Assembly (NCBI GenBank): GCA_000715855.1
Contig: KL571277.1
Location: forward strand, 33,587-40,391
Length of the DNA stretch: 6,805 nucleotides
DNA from: Actinoplanes liguriensis
Lineage (GTDB): Bacteria > Actinomycetota > Actinomycetes > Mycobacteriales > Micromonosporaceae
Reading direction: 5' to 3'
The stretch's first letter is position 1; every line of letters begins with the position of its first letter. This document shows, one piece after another, positions 6,419-6,805 of this stretch. The notes under the pieces are model-generated. The model had not been told where the DNA came from. It searched no databases and saw nothing but the letters and a program-made list of their open reading frames with translations. A program made the translations under genes and the position numbers.

Positions 6419-6805
6419 TCAGTCCCAGGTCGGGACCCACCACTGCCAGCCGGCGGGGGCCAAGGGCCAGGTGGCGTCCGGGTGCCAGTCCTCCGGGGGG
6501 TACCAGCCGTCCGGCGGGGTGGGCCAGCCCGGCGGGACCGCGAACTTGATGCCGGTGGGGGCTGGGGGGATCGGCTGGTGACGGTTCGGGTCGGGGGCGG
6601 GTGACACCGGGGCGGACGCGGACGCGAGATTGGCGTGCTTGTTCAGGACTACCGCGGAGAGGGCCGGGATGACCGTGGTCTCGGCGATCTCGCCGGAACC
6701 GCCGAACAGGCCGACCGGTGAGCCGGTGCTGCTGAACGACCCGGTCTGCGATCCGGTGCGATCGAACGAATCCGAGGAGCGGGAGCCGTCGAACGAACCA
6801 GAGGA
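6419..6805 (-). CDS. Uncharacterised protein with Ser/Gly repeats and Trp-Pro-rich C-terminus (5' end outside window)
   Basis: The frame enters from the right edge in register and gives 128 residues before a TGA at 6421-6419. An internal GTG at 6607 could be mistaken for a start, but the frame is open and compositionally continuous upstream of it, so the true start lies beyond 6805. In order the visible part has a Ser/Gly/Asp/Phe-rich stretch of 9-10-residue repeats, a short ordered-looking segment (GLFGGSGEIAETTVIPAL and onwards), a Pro/Ala linker, and a last 38 residues with eight Trp (PPGWPTPPDGW, EDWHPDATWP, AGWQWWVPTWD). Similar Pro/Trp-rich ends recur on assorted actinobacterial proteins, where they look like binding or anchoring modules; this is from memory and the function is unknown. 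No catalytic motif is visible because the N-terminal domain lies outside the window. No transmembrane segment is obvious. A strong hairpin directly follows the stop, which supports this as the transcript end. Confidence 0.8.
   Translation of the reverse strand, partial: SSGSFDGSRSSDSFDRTGSQTGSFSSTGSPVGLFGGSGEIAETTVIPALSAVVLNKHANLASASAPVSPAPDPNRHQPIPPAPTGIKFAVPPGWPTPPDGWYPPEDWHPDATWPLAPAGWQWWVPTWD
6732..6805 (-). repeat. 27-30-bp tandem repeat coding for Ser-rich 9-10-residue units
   Basis: On the plus strand TCGAACGAA begins copies at 6762 and 6789, a step of 27 bases. A diverged copy (CTGAACGAC) begins at 6732, a step of 30. In the coding direction this gives SSGSFDGSR, then SSDSFDRTG, then SQTGSFSSTG. 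The array reaches the window edge and may continue into the missing 5' part of the gene. The composition suggests a flexible, low-complexity segment. Confidence 0.72.

Noticed and set aside
5859..6443. 194-codon minus-strand ORF filling the intergenic gap, with two shorter overlapping frames
   Set aside because: Three minus-strand frames are open together here. The products are Pro/Arg/Ser-rich with no motif, and this one overlaps both real genes and the hairpin. Chance openness at high GC explains it better.
6182..6604. Plus-strand ORFs of 140 and 118 codons
   Set aside because: They run through the terminator-like hairpin and antisense to the WP-tail gene, and their composition is Gly/Arg-rich without motifs.
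6419..6607. Treating the WP-rich ORF as a complete 62-residue protein starting at GTG 6607
   Set aside because: The same frame continues open to the window edge with coherent repeat structure, and no good ribosome site precedes that GTG. It is better read as the end of a longer gene.

Overview
The window is very GC-rich (estimated at around 70% or more) and has typical high-GC actinobacterial codon use. The long gene contains no TTA, CTA or TCA codon anywhere in the window. The Trp-Pro-rich protein ends also suggest an actinobacterium, possibly of the Micromonosporaceae/Actinoplanes type; the genus is an inference from style, not from a marker gene.

Both supported genes are on the minus strand, and each is cut by a window edge. 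From position 5886 down to position 1 there is one giant open frame of at least 1962 codons. It has an N-terminal DUF4011-like region, a superfamily 1 helicase core whose motifs I and II are split by about 880 mostly helical residues, a Vsr-like PD-(D/E)xK nuclease domain of the REase_MTES_1575 type, and an Ala/Glu/Asp-rich tail of more than 400 residues. The end of the tail carries Trp-Pro repeats, the last of which form a regular 42-bp (14-residue) tandem array that runs to the window edge. The domain order resembles large single-protein helicase-nucleases found in bacterial defence regions, so a role in nucleic-acid defence or DNA processing is a reasonable inference.

Upstream of it, 6419 to beyond 6805 is the 3' part of a second minus-strand gene. 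It shows a Ser/Gly-rich stretch of 9-10-residue repeats and a C-terminus with eight Trp in 38 residues. A perfect 12-bp GC-rich hairpin lies just past its stop codon and probably ends its transcript. The 532 bases between the two genes (5887-6418) hold that hairpin, a weak dyad and an AT-richer patch before the helicase start, but no convincing gene. The helicase therefore probably has its own promoter.

The least expected feature is that two adjacent, otherwise unrelated proteins both end in Trp-Pro repeat tails. The helicase spacing is 13-14 residues and the neighbour's is 6-7. Whether this reflects a shared partner or coincidence cannot be decided from the sequence alone.
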